A stretch of 64,000 bases of DNA from Mesotaenium endlicherianum (GCA_009602735.1 WELA01006564.1:143480-207479), one strand, 5' to 3'. Positions 12,832 to 24,273 are shown, numbered from the stretch's first letter. Numbers and translations: made by a program. Notes: a model not told the origin generated them from the sequence alone.

Positions 12832-15141
12832 TTGCAGCTACGACAAACCAGGCCCGGGTCGCGCAAGACATTCAGTTTTTCACTGGAGAAGCTGAAGGCT
12901 CTGGTGGAACACCGGATCCAGCATGCTCCTTTGCTTTCTCTCGCGGATTTGCACATCACCTACCCATTCACGGTTGAAGAGGCCGGACATCAGCTGGATA
13001 TAGCTGAGGAAGGAGCAAATAGCGCCTCATTGCCCACCAATTTTAGCACCGTGAGAGTGCAAAATAAGGATGGTGCATTGATCTTCAACAACTGGGCAGC
13101 TCCCAACATTCTGTTGGATACGGGTGCACAGCCAGTCATTTTGGGAAAACGAGCTGTGAAAGCTCTAGGTTTGACGACAAGGGACCTGAAAGAGAGTCCT
13201 TTTCAGTGGAGAACTGCCTCAGGACAAGTCTCAAAGTCTTGTGGGATTACTCGCAAGCCTGTGAAAATCACAGTAAATCCAGGGAAACCTGAAGAGGCGT
13301 TACTATTTATGGAGTGCACAGTGACGGAAGCTGAGAACTATGATGTTCTCTTGGGAACAGAAGCACTGATTCCCTTGGGTATGATCATTGATCTGCGGAA
13401 ACAGAGAGTGACTTACCAGTCAACAGATAGACAGCCGGCAGGAGAGATTCCTGTGAAAATGGTTTGCACAGGAGAAGCAAACTACGGACTGCAAGACTGT
13501 TACGTTAATGACAGGTACCCAGAAGCCATCGACTACCTCATGAAGCAAGAAGAAGAAGGCTATACAAGCATCAACATGCCAATACCCTTGGTATGGCAAT
13601 CCCAGATCATGAAGCAGCTGGAAACTGTGAGTAATAAGGACCACGGCCAGCAAGAGCTGCTGCCAGTACCCTACCCAGTTACCTCCTCTGCAAATCTGAT
13701 GCCTGGAGTAGAGCCGCTGCCGCAAGGCATTGTCAGGATAGAAGATCGTTGCTGCAAAAGGAGAGTGGTGGTGTTGGAATTATTTGCCGGACTTGGCTCT
13801 GGGACCATAGCCTTGATCCAGCCAGGAATACAAGTGGCTAAAGTCTTGTATGTGGACAACGATGACCACGCTTTTCAAGCATTCCAAGAGGTCATGAATC
13901 AAATGCGGCAAATGCATCATTTTCAAAGGTTGGCGTCTATATATGGCAATGTCGAGCGCATTGCTGGAGGCAACATTATGAACGTGAAACCTGAATACCT
14001 GTATGGTTACAAGATTGATTGGATCTTTGCTGGATTTCCTTGTCAACCATTTTCTCAAGCTGGAAACAGGAGGGGATTCAGTGATCCACGAGCACAACAC
14101 TGGGGATGGATGGTGAAAATCATCAGCATGCTGCGGGAACGTCAGCACTATCACCCACCTGTGTTTGTGATTGAGAACGTACATCCAGGAATGGACTACA
14201 AGCAGATGAAGCCGGGAGAACCATGGCTGATTTTCGACTCCACTTTGGGCCATCATGTGCTAATCAACGACGCCAAGCACGGAGGATTTTCTCATAGGGC
14301 TAGGATATTTTGGACCAACGGCATGTCCATCGAGGTCCTGAGAGAAATGAAGGACATTACACGGCGATCACCAACAGCATTGACAGTGGAAAAAGCACTG
14401 GCGGTGCATACCAGACCAGTGACCTGGAGGGATTCCTATCCACAGTGTGTCATCAACGAACCAGATCAGCCAAGAGTGGTACTGCCTACCTTTACAGCAT
14501 ATCCAGGATCTCGAGCCTTCAGAGGAGGTGGACCAGGAATGGTCAAAGACATGTATAAAAGAGACGCCGTTTGGAGAGAGCCCACCGCGGGCAAATGCCT
14601 GGGATTACCCGACAACATAGCTAGGCATATAGCTGGTGCTGTAGGATCAGATGAGGCTGCAAAGATTCTCGGCAACATGATCGGGCAGCACTCTATGACT
14701 TGGTTGGTGGAAACAATCATGACATGGCAACAGTTGACCTTCACTGACAAGCCTATGCCGAGACCAAGACCAGCAACAATTGGGATCAATGTGGTGCCAA
14801 CATCTAACCAGAGGGCTATCAGAACGGCACATCAGCAACAAGAAGAATACTGGGTGCGAAGAGACGCAGCGAAAGCCGCTGTAAACAAAGCATACCAGGG
14901 AGATAGGATGGGAGAACTGATGAGATGTCAGGAGCTATTGGACCGGACTAATAACCGGACTAATGAATTACAAGCACCTCTGGAAAGAGAGGATACACCC
15001 ATGAGGGATCAGGCACCTGAGCAAGCAGCACCGCTACCAGGAGTGGAGGACGACACGCATGACACCCCATTCTGTAAGAAACGCCACTCACAGCCAGATT
15101 TTTGGGAGCTCACCTCCCGGAACAACAACATTAAGACGTGA
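12832..15141 (+). pseudogene. E1 protease plus cytosine-C5 DNA methyltransferase region
   Basis: One open frame of 769 codons encodes two enzymes. At about 13105-13170 is a retropepsin-like aspartic protease motif (ILLDTGAQPVILG). At about 13760-14715 is a complete-looking C5 DNA methyltransferase: motif I ELFAGLGSGT (about 13770-13800), the catalytic GFPCQPFSQAG with its Cys at 14041-14043, the ENV motif as VIENV (about 14167-14181), HRARIFW (about 14293-14313), a target-recognition region and a C-terminal helix region ending at the GNMIGQH segment. The INDAKHGGFSHRARIFW segment resembles the DNMT3/DRM de novo class (DAKxVSAAHRARYFWG) more than DNMT1; that is my reading of motifs, not a tree. 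The C-terminal 120 residues are low complexity. Family members would methylate CpG cytosines in DNA. The element as a whole is broken. Confidence 0.85.
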
Positions 15142-15690
15142 AGAGGCCAGGTCAGGGTATGATACCCCCCTCAGCCCAAGGGCAGCTGGGCATGGAGACT
15201 ATTGGCAGGAAAGCTCAAGTAGCTGGGAAGCCAACCAAAAGTGTCTATCGTCTTCACCAGAGCAAGCATCGTTACAAGACATGTCAGAAGAATCTGAGAA
15301 GAAGGCTCCGAAGCCTACAGCTGAAAATACTGGATACTGCCTAAACCAAGTACCAAGGCAAGAACGCCAGTGCAATCTTGGTGAATGGGTCAAAGAGAGT
15401 AGCCAGAACTCAGAAGATTCTGGAGGGTCTGCGAAGACCATATGTCTCAAAGTAATATTCAAAGAACGCCAAGAGGAGTTGGACAAGAAACTGTCTACAA
15501 CACCTGCCTTGATGAGCCCAGAGTCGCAAGCTAAGGGGCAACAGCAAGGTTCAGCCAGTCAAACAACTGAAGACATTGCAAGGCAAATCATGGAGCAGCT
15601 GCTGGACGCAGGCGCCCGACAACACCAGGAACGGGAAGTGGCTAAGGCGGCAAGTGCTCTGCAATCAGCCATCGTCAACTTGGCAAAACT
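15142..15690 (+). pseudogene. E1 low-complexity linker after the DNMT region, left of E3
   Basis: Open, Ser/Gln/Glu-rich sequence with a predicted helical stretch near its end (IMEQLLDAGARQHQERE). No domain is recognised. It is interrupted at 15690 by E3, whose target duplication AAACT is seen at 15686-15690 and 24994-24998. Further pieces of the linker appear between E3 and E4 and to the right of E4. Confidence 0.5.
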
Positions 15691-16405
15691 TGAAATGAAT
15701 CAACTTACCAAATAGGCGATTAACAATTAATAAAAATCATTATATCAGCAAGTAATCTTTATGGATTTTCCGTTAACTGATTAAACGGCAAAAGGACAAC
15801 ACACTAGCAACACTCGTAAGTCAAATGCGAGTAAACTAGCATCAATTATGCAATCAGTAAAAGTCATACATAAGCAAGGTTAGAAGACAGTGCGTATCAA
15901 TGGCTTCTCGCCTTGGATTCAGATCTCTCTCAGTAAGCTGTACAAGAGAGTCGGCCTCGTTTCGGAATGCCGAACTTGAGAGCAATGCCTAGCATATGTA
16001 CATGGAATGAGTTTACTGTTCAACGGCCAGTGCGACGGCACCGCCTACCCGGGAGTTAACCACGTTGGTAGGACCTCAGTTAACCAAATCCACCACCATC
16101 TCCCACCATTCCAAATCGCCATTCATCCCAAGAATGTCATCTGGCCATTCATCTAGCAACTCACACTTAGACGCATATCGAGGCAGTTCGCTGCTACCGA
16201 GTACGGAAATCAGCTGGCTGTCAAAGAATGTGTCAGCAAGCTGGCTTAAGTTGACTTCAGCCTGCTGCTTTCGGCCGAGTCATTAAATTGATATTAGATA
16301 TGAAGTCCAGCAGCCTGATTATTTAACTAGAGTTCAGCAAGCTGAACATGATTAACTATTATATTTAAATGAATATTTTATCAACTAATATACTGATTCA
16401 TTACA
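15691..16405 (-). repeat. 3' LTR of E3
   Basis: 715 bp. It contains several short imperfect palindromes of the type GTCAGCnnGCTGAC. It is preceded (minus strand) by the polypurine tract TTGGAGGGA (about 16407-16415). Confidence 0.88.
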
Positions 16406-16423
16406 ATCCCTCCAACTTAACTT

Positions 16424-16440
16424 GTTGTCGCCTCGACAAC
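16424..16440 (-). promoter_or_regulatory. Conserved hairpin before the E3 polypurine tract
   Basis: GTTGTCG-AGG-CGACAAC is a perfect 7-bp stem with a 3-base loop, 18 bases before the 3' LTR. The identical 17-mer stands in the same place in E4 (27866-27882). Function unknown. Confidence 0.6.
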
Positions 16441-16678
16441 ATTAAACTGCAGAAGTCTTTGGTCAGGGAACTGAACCTGACCAGCCTCCCCCACTTACTG
16501 CCTCTTCAACCTGTCACCTACGGGGTTGATCCTGGACCTTCAAAATCAGGAGACTGAGAGATCTGGACCTAGATCTGGACAGCCCTCTAGGTCTGTCAGC
16601 TGGCCTTCTAAAGAACCCCGTTTGTTCTAAAGTTGGACCTCGAGGAGAACGAAGGATGGTAGCCTGCACTTCACCCAC

Positions 16679-18280
16679 TTAAGTGTTGATCCCCACATAG
16701 ACAGGCATTCCAGTAGGATGCTGAAATACATTGGCAAGAGGTACATGTCCCTGAGCGAAGGGGGAGGCCGGCATACCTCTGGCCCACCCGCGTGGCCCTC
16801 TTCTGGCACCCCTGTCCTCTGGGGATTTCTGCCTGTGACTGCTGCCAAGTACAGTCAGATCAGCTTTTTCCCCTGCTTGGGCAGGTGGGCTGGGGGAGCG
16901 AGTGCGGGGTCCAGTTGCCTCTATGACCGGGATCACGTTCCATATACCTGATCTTGGTTCCTTAGGAAGTGCTGTTGCCTGCCCTTGGGTCTCCTGAGTA
17001 CCAGCTCCGGATGCTTCTCCTTTGCCTTGTTCTTCTCCTTCCTCCTCCTCATCCTCCTCCTCTGAGAGAGTAGGAGTCTCGTCCACTAGATTGTCCTGCT
17101 CCCTGGTAGACATGGAGTAATCTACTGACCTCCCTTTCTTAGGGCGCGCTTGAGGTTGCTTGGCCTTCAGCCTGCTGATATCTATCCGGCCTGCATTCTT
17201 CGCCCATTTGACGAAGGCATGCTTTCCCTTAGAGAAGTAGTCTCTCTCCCTCCTCCTGTGCTCTTTGGTCTCCGCATTCATATTGCTCAGGCAGCCATTT
17301 AGCCTGCGGTCCCAAGGGGCAATGTGAGGTGGCAGGATGAGGCAGCCATCTAGGCCATAATGGAAATCGTCTGGTTGGGCTCGATCACACTCCTGCTTTT
17401 GGTTTGTGACGGTCATCCACCTCCAGTCTGTTGGCTGCTGGTAGTACTGGGGTCCATGCTCAGCCTTTCTCAGTTTACATGGGAACCAGTGGGGAGAGAA
17501 TATCTGCTGTCCTGCTTCCCTGGCCAAGTAGTCCCAGCTCCTTCTCTCAACTTTGTTGTAAGCTGGCAATAGTGTGAGGTAGAATACCGTATCCTTAAAG
17601 CTATTAGGCCGCATGCTCACCATCCTGATCAGTCTCTGATCTCCCACTATTTCCGATATTGGGACTGGCTTGTTCTCTGAATCATCGGCAAGGTACCGGG
17701 CCTGTTCTGCTGTATAGCCCACCATCTTGGCATAATCCTCGTAGAGGACCACACCAGTGTGTGTCTCAATGTACCTATCCAGTGCCGTAGTTCCTTCTCT
17801 CTGTAGCAGTGTTGTCTGTTCTAGCTTGTTGATCTCCTGGGCTGCTAGCAATGCTTCCTTCAGGTTATCAAAGTTTTGGCCACCCACCACAGTATACCTG
17901 TAAGTGGCCAAGCTCTTCTGCCAATCCGCTTCAGCCTTTTTACTTCTCTCCTCCTCTGCCGCTGCTGCTTCTTCTTGTTGTTTCTTCTGTCTCTCCTCCT
18001 CAGCTTTCCTGAGGTTTTCCGCATCCTGATCCTTCTTCCTGTGTGCCTCTTTTGCCGCCTCTTGTTGTTTGCGGACCCTTTCTTGTTCTCTCCTGGTGAA
18101 GGACGTCGCCGCCAGCTCCTTCTGGTATTGCTCCATTGTCCTCCTGGCTTCTTCTGCCTCGCGCTTTCTGTCCTCCTTTTGTGTGGTGGAAGCCATTCTG
18201 CACATGTAACCAGGGCACAAGTTAGTAGGATATTGACCTTTGTCATAGGAGTTGCAGGAAGGTAGTAAGTTCGTATTCAT
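16679..18280 (-). CDS. E3 additional ORF of unknown function, downstream of pol
   Basis: An uninterrupted 533-codon frame begins with an ATG at 18280 and lies between the chromodomain end of pol and the 3' LTR, in the same sense as the element. Residues about 30-125 are a Lys/Glu/Arg/Gln-rich coiled-coil-like segment starting near a second Met (MASTTQKEDRKREAEEA). Residues about 130-370 look globular, with several Trp residues (DWRWMTV, WAKNAGR). Then come an acidic stretch (EEEDEEEEGEE) and a Pro/Arg/Ser-rich tail. I see no signal peptide or membrane segment, so an envelope protein is unlikely, and no enzyme motif. It remains open although the neighbouring gag-pol is broken. I do not recognise the family. 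Confidence 0.6.
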   Translation of the reverse strand: MNTNLLPSCNSYDKGQYPTNLCPGYMCRMASTTQKEDRKREAEEARRTMEQYQKELAATSFTRREQERVRKQQEAAKEAHRKKDQDAENLRKAEEERQKKQQEEAAAAEEERSKKAEADWQKSLATYRYTVVGGQNFDNLKEALLAAQEINKLEQTTLLQREGTTALDRYIETHTGVVLYEDYAKMVGYTAEQARYLADDSENKPVPISEIVGDQRLIRMVSMRPNSFKDTVFYLTLLPAYNKVERRSWDYLAREAGQQIFSPHWFPCKLRKAEHGPQYYQQPTDWRWMTVTNQKQECDRAQPDDFHYGLDGCLILPPHIAPWDRRLNGCLSNMNAETKEHRRRERDYFSKGKHAFVKWAKNAGRIDISRLKAKQPQARPKKGRSVDYSMSTREQDNLVDETPTLSEEEDEEEEGEEQGKGEASGAGTQETQGQATALPKEPRSGIWNVIPVIEATGPRTRSPSPPAQAGEKADLTVLGSSHRQKSPEDRGARRGPRGWARGMPASPFAQGHVPLANVFQHPTGMPVYVGINT

Positions 18281-18590
18281 ATGGTATATTCGTTTCTGTT
18301 TACCTTACAGGGTGATTGCTAGGAGTTGACGTAGTTGCGGTGCGCTAGACATAAACGTATGAACATGTTTTCAGGTGGTTTAAGTGATGTATTGCAATGC
18401 GAGGCCCTTTTTTGTTCAGCCAAAGGTGCTTTATGTGGGCCAGGCTGTCCCCTATGGCACTATGCTGACACTTAGGATTCACATAACCGTCCCTTTCTCA
18501 CTCTCGCACACTAACTGTCATATAGTTTCCCCTCCAACTTAAATGGAGACAGGACCTCCTGTCACCTTCCTGTGTCAACTGAAATGACTG

Positions 18591-21500
18591 TTAGGGAGGT
18601 GCTCCAGCCGCCCAAAGGTGGAACCGTTTCAACGCCCCTTTGGCATTAGTCAAATGGTCCTTAAATTCCCAAGTGTCCCCTGAGGCATCGTAACCCTGCC
18701 ATCGAATGAGGTACTTCATGACATATTTAGACGATCGACGGATCGAGCGCGCGTCCAAAATCTCCTCAACCTCATATTCCTCAGGGTCGCCGTCCCGGAC
18801 AGCGGGGACCGGTCCCGGTTGGACAGGTAACCGACCTGTGATCAGTGTATCACCTTTGATGTATGGTTCCAGGAAGGAGACATTAAAGACCGGGTGACCC
18901 TTGTATTCGGCTGACATGTTCAGTTTGTAAGCATTTTGACCGACACGACGCACCACCGAATAGGGACCGACCCAGACAGGGCCAAGCTTTTTCTTGACCA
19001 CACCAGGGAGGTACAGGTGCTGAGAATGCAGTTTGACTAAATCGCCCTTAGAAAATGTCAGCTCCCGACGGTGTTGATTAGCGTATATTTGTTGGTTTTC
19101 TTGGGCTTTGTGCAGGTTTTGTTGGACTTCTGACAGGGTGTCAGCAAACTCCTGAGTTAACTGGAGGGAGACCGAATTGTCAATCCCTTCAGGGTGAGTT
19201 AAAGACTCCCCTAGCACATCTAAAGAAGACTTAGGGACTCTACCCAGGCTCACTTCAAAAGGAGTCTTGCCCGTTGACGCGTGCGCCGCGCTGTTGACCG
19301 CAAATTGGATTTAAGGCAACAGGTCATCCCAATTATCTTGTTTTTGGTTAATATATGCTCTCAGCACCTCCTGCAAAACTCGGTTAGTTCTTTCAGTCTG
19401 CCCATCAGTCTGAGGGTGGTTAGCTGTGCTGAGCAGCTGTTTGACTCCCATTAACGCCATTAAAGCTCTCCAGAACTTAGAGGTGAATCTTGAGTCTCTA
19501 ACTAAGATGATATTAGAGGGGAGCCCATGTTGGCATACTACATGGTTGTAAAACTGCCTCGCTGTTTCGAGTGCAGTCACTTTGACGGTTGTGGGGATAA
19601 AAATGACCATTTTTGTCAGTTTATTCACGACTACCAATATTGAATCATGCCCATTGGCAGTTGTTGGTAGTGTGACCACCCAGCCCATGGATATAGTTTC
19701 CCAGCGTCCAGCTGGGATGGGAAGTGTTTGCAAGAGACCTCCCGGTGGTGTGTGCCTAGACTTATTTCTTTAACACTGATCACAGGACTTCACATATTTC
19801 AAGACCTCCTGGGACAACCCCTCCCAATGATAATGTTTTGCTAGTTTGCCAACAGTTTTGGCCTGCCCCAAATGCCCACCCAGTAAATTGTCATGCGCTT
19901 GACTCAATAAGAGAGACCTTATTTCCAAGTTATTAGGAATGACCAGCTTCAGCCTTCCTGAAGTGGTTTTAGTCACCCAGACCCCTGCTTTAAGCCGGCG
20001 CCCGAGTGTAGTAGCACGACACACACCAGTAGTGGGGTTGGGCTCAAATGTTGGGTCAGAAAGGTAGGCTTTCCTAAGTTGTTCAAGGAAGGACATTTTC
20101 ACCCTTAGTGAAGTGAATGCACACAGGACTTTATCTACAGCATGCTGACTAAAGTTCCTTTCTTGCAAGTCAGGTCTTCTAGAGAGTGCATCAACAGGAT
20201 TCAACTTTCCTGGTTTGTAGTCGATCTGGACTTGGAACTGCTCCAGCATCTGGCTCCAGCGGTTCTCCCTCCTTGACAGCTTGGACTTCTTCTGAAAGTA
20301 AGTCAGAGATAGATGATCTGTAATCACCTTAAAAGCTTTACCATGTAAGTATGCTCTCCACTGTTTGAGCACATGAATGATAGCTAGCAGCTCTTTATCA
20401 TGCACTGAGTAATTAATCTTTGCTGGATTAATACTCGTACAACACAAGGTGCCACTCCTGCCGTACCTTACCATCCTTTGTGGTTTTGTCAGCAGGCTGC
20501 AACAAAATAGCACCCATGGCAAAGTCAGAGGCATCAGTGACCACCTCCACCGGTTTGCTGGGGTCATACACGGCTAGCACTGGGGCAGAAGAAAGGGCAG
20601 CTTTAAGGGTCTGGAAGGCAGCCTGCTGCTCTTCCCCCCACACATACCCTAGGTCTTTCTTAGTAAGGTCAGTCAGTTTACTGGCCTTGGTAGAGTATTC
20701 TCAATAAATCTCCTATAGTAGTTAGCCAACCCGAGGAAGGATCTAACTTCAGAGATCGATTGTGGTACTGGCCAGTCCCTTATGATCTGGACTTTCTTAA
20801 GATTCCCACTGATGCCCTCTTTACTGACAACGTGGCCTAAGAATTCAATACTTTCTTTAAAAAAATCACACTTGCTCATTTTAGCATACAAGTGATTCGT
20901 TTTTAGAGTGTCCAGGACTGTCCTTAAGTGTTCAGAGTGCTGAGCTTCATCTTTAGAGAAAATTAAAATATCATCTAGGAAAACTTGCACAAATTTATCC
21001 AAATAAGACCTGAAAATGTCATTCATAGCACCCATGAAGGTCGCAGGAGCATTAGTCAGTCCAAATGGCATCACGTTGAACTTATAGTGTCCATATCGTG
21101 TGCGGAAGGCAGTCTTGTGTTCATCCCCCTCAGCAATTCTGATTTGATAACCACTCTTGAGATCTATCTTACTGAACACCTGAACACCAGACAGGGTATC
21201 AAGCAAGTCCTTGATTCTGGGTAAAGCATACTTGTTCTTTACTGTAATTCTGTTCAGGGCTCTATAATCCACACACATCCGCATACTGCCGTCCTTTTTC
21301 TTAACAAATAGGATGGGTGCGCCGTAAGGTGATTTACTGGGGGAAATATAACCGTTTTCCTCAAGCTCTGCAATCTGTGTTTTCACCTCCTCACTCTCCA
21401 TATACGACAAGCCATAAGTGCGTTGCCACGGTGGCTGACTCCCCGGTAATAAATCAATCCTATGATCTACTTCCCTCTTAGGGGGTAGTCCTGGAGGCAT

Positions 21501-22163
21501 ATTAAATACATCCGTGTACTGCAACAATTTTTGCAGCAGTAGGGTGCTCCGGAGGGCTTACCTTTTTCTCCACCACTTCTTCAGGTTGAGGAGGTACCTC
21601 TCTTAGCAGCAGACAGAACATTCTGTCTTCCTTCTGGTTCCAATTTTTGACGAACTCCATTGCATTCAGCAACTTGCATCCTTCTGGGAGCCTCTTCTTT
21701 TCCTTCAGTTGCCATCCACACAGGACAAGAGGAAGAGCACTGGTGGGTGCCAAGTCAGTCTGCCCATCACTGGCTCCTCTCACTTTAACTGTAACTCTGC
21801 TCCAACACACTTCAGCTTGATGTCTGTTATTATTCTATTCCCTTGGGTGACAGTAGGCAGCCTTAGCCGCTTAACTAAGTCCTTGTGGATAAAAGTATGT
21901 GACGCCCATCCGTCAACAAATGCCCTCACCTTTCTACCTGCAATCATGCAATGCAGTAGGATAGGGGGGACTCTCTTTTCTTGACTTTCGCATTGTTCTC
22001 CTGACCTAGCAAAGAAATGTTGGACATCAGGTGGAACAAGAGCATCCAGAGTGTGCACTCTCTGGATGTCTATATTGCTGATGGTCTCCTTTATCTGGTT
22101 GTCAGGCATGCATAATGAATCCAGTTCAGCAGGACCCATAATGTAGTGAAACAGATAGATCAA
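18591..22163 (-). pseudogene. E3 Pol: protease, RT, RNase H, integrase, chromodomain (broken)
   Basis: On the minus strand the parts run: protease-like region (about 21780-22000, with AFVDGWASHTF), reverse transcriptase (about 20710-21527, [20 protein letters not shown] and FLDDILIFS), RNase H (about 20150-20640), integrase zinc-binding region (about 19770-19920), integrase core (about 19311-19733) and chromodomain (about 18610-18800, EYEVEEILDAR...YLIRWQGYD). The domain order is that of chromoviruses. Several breaks separate the parts; treated as a fossil. Confidence 0.85.
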
Positions 22164-22644
22164 GTACTTAGCAAAACAGAATACTTTATCTATTTAAGAC
22201 AAGGATCTTTGAACACAAGTGGTAGCTTCTTAAAAGAAAGATGGCTTCTTGAAAGTTAATATATTTCTGGATTTTGGCAAGTACAAGAGTGATTCTCCAA
22301 TGTCTTTCTATGTTCTAGCTCTTGTTTATATACTTGCTACATAAGTAATTTCTAGGAAAGTGTATGTTGATGTGTTGGCACCCAACACATCCCAAAACTT
22401 GCCACCTCTTTCTAGAATAATGTACACATGTCCTTTTGACCTAAAAATGGCACATCTGACTTTTGCCACATGGAGTTCTTCTAGGTCTTTCCTCTAACTT
22501 CGAAAATGCCTTGGAAGGTTCAAAGGACATGAACCAAGTTACTAGAGTACCTATTCACACTTGACTCCACACAATACTACTCCAAATATATTTGAAAACA
22601 TTAAAATATATGCAAACTAATATATAATAACTCAAATCACTACA
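22142..22644 (-). repeat. Solo LTR of the E2 family inside E3
   Basis: A 503-bp sequence, the reverse complement of the E2 LTR with a handful of differences. It runs from TGTAGTG to CACTACA and lies between the protease and gag parts of E3. It is followed by a single N at 22645 and then by a second copy of the 15 bases preceding it, so a complete element collapsed at an assembly join cannot be excluded. Confidence 0.85.
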
Positions 22645-22726
22645 NCAGCAGGACCCATAATACCTGCTACGAGGGCAGCTAGTGACGACTCACTATCTCT
22701 AGCATCCTCACAGTCAGTAGACTGGA

Positions 22727-24238
22727 TTACTGACTGTTGCTGCNTTTTAAAGGCTGATCTTTTCTCTCGACCTTCGGAAGGTGCTTGTCTGGACACTGCT
22801 CATTGAAGTGACCTGGCTGTTGGCAATGGAAGCAAATCGATTTCGCTGAGGCTGGTCTCGGCTTAGTCCTACCACCACCTCTTCCATAGCCGCCTCGAGA
22901 GGAACCACCTCTACCTCTAGACTGAATAGCATTGTACTCATACTCATATTCATCACCCTGATTATCCTCAGCCTGGTCTCCTTCAATTGCATTGTAGGAA
23001 CCGTGGGGCTTTTTGACAACCTTAGACACCAAAGCATTACTCTGGCGCTTGTGATTGAACTGCTGCTGATCCCAGGCGTCAGCATCCTGGATCAAGTCAG
23101 CCAGTTTCTCATACTTTTTCTCAGCAAAATGACCAGAGACCTCGGATTTCAAGCCATACCTGAAGTATGCTATCCTATACCATTTTGGCAAGTCTGGCTA
23201 TTTCATCATATTCTCCTGGAACTTTTGAGCAAACTCAGCAACTGAAGTGGTCTGCTTCAGTGTCAGGGAGATCATCGCATAGATAGCTTTCTCCTGCTGG
23301 TTGATGACATCAAACCTCTCATGCAACTTCTCGACAAACTCTACCCACGTAGGGTCACTGAGTTGCCGAGCCTTACGCTCTCCTTTCCGGCAAAGCCACC
23401 ACTCTGCGGCACTGCCTTTCAGTAGCACACCGGTGTGCCTGACCTTCTCGTAATCTTGCAGTTTTGGGTAGTTCTCCAGCCACTGCTCAACAGCCGCGAG
23501 AAACTTGATCAGGTAATATTTTCTGTTTCCCTCAGATTCATATTCCTAGGGAGGTTTTGGCTTGGGCTTACTAGGCCCTCGGCCACCACCACTAGTGGTG
23601 TGAGACCCCAGTTGGTCTCTGTCCCGCAGTAGGGACATTATGATTCTTTTGTCCTCCTGTTGGGACTGATACATGGTCGCCATTTGCGACTGCATTTGAA
23701 CGAACAATGCTCCCAAGTCTACANTGCATTTGAACGAACAATGCTCCTAAGTCTACACTCTGGGGTGGTAGATTAGCAAATGCAGCAGCAGCATTGACCT
23801 CTACTTGCTGAGTAGTGTCCTCAACAGTCCCTCTCGCTCTTGCAGCAGCAATTCTGCCGCATTCAGCCGGTCACGTATTTGACCTAGGGGTACATTGAGT
23901 TGTACAGCAGGAGGTGGGTTAAGAACATTGGCCCTGGATGCCATAAGTTCTTCAACCGTGCGCTCGTCAGCTGGCTGTCCTTCCCTCTTTTCTGTATTTT
24001 CAGCAGCCTTTGCTAATTGTTCAACCTCTAATCTGGCTCTCTCCTCCACAGCTTGCTGTGCTGCGACTGCGGCAATAGCAGCTGCCTCATTTGCAGCCTC
24101 TCTAGCTGCAGTATCTGCCACTGCTTCAAAATAGGTACGGGTTCCCGCTACATGGCTTTCCGCCTGGTTTTCGACATTCTCGTAATCCTGGTTCTCCATG
24201 TCTCGGGAGTTGCTAGTTTGAGACCTTGTCCTTACCAT
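22727..24238 (-). pseudogene. E3 Gag with zinc knuckle (broken)
   Basis: The N-terminal part (near 24238) is Ala/Glu-rich and coiled-coil-like. The centre (about 22900-23430) carries the retrotransposon Gag signature (KGSAAEWWLCRKGER, QTTSVAEFAQKFQ). One CCHC knuckle (CFHCQQPGHFNEQC) lies near 22790-22835 after an RGG-rich stretch. Two single N positions (22744, 23724) fall here, the second flanked by a 33-bp near-identical repeat. Treated as a fossil. Confidence 0.75.
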
Positions 24239-24260
24239 ACAAAGAAGACTGTGATAACTG

Positions 24261-24272
24261 CTCCGATACCAC
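24261..24272 (-). other. Primer binding site of E3
   Basis: TGGTATCGGAGC on the minus strand, one base after the 5' LTR; identical to that of E2. Confidence 0.85.
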
Positions 24273-24273
24273 T

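Noticed and set aside
13760-14715. The DNA methyltransferase as an ordinary host gene
   Set aside because: It shares one open frame with a retroviral-type protease and lies between gag and RT of E1, with no intron or plant N-terminal DNMT domains.
17876-18265. Plus-strand ORF with a Leu/Phe-rich, membrane-like translation
   Set aside because: It is the antisense of the Lys/Glu coiled-coil segment of the E3 ORF; Leu/Phe runs arise from reverse-complemented Lys/Glu codons.
16679-18280. The extra ORF of E3 as an envelope gene
   Set aside because: I see no signal peptide, no membrane segment and no glycosylation-rich ectodomain; the composition is coiled-coil, acidic and Pro/Arg-rich.
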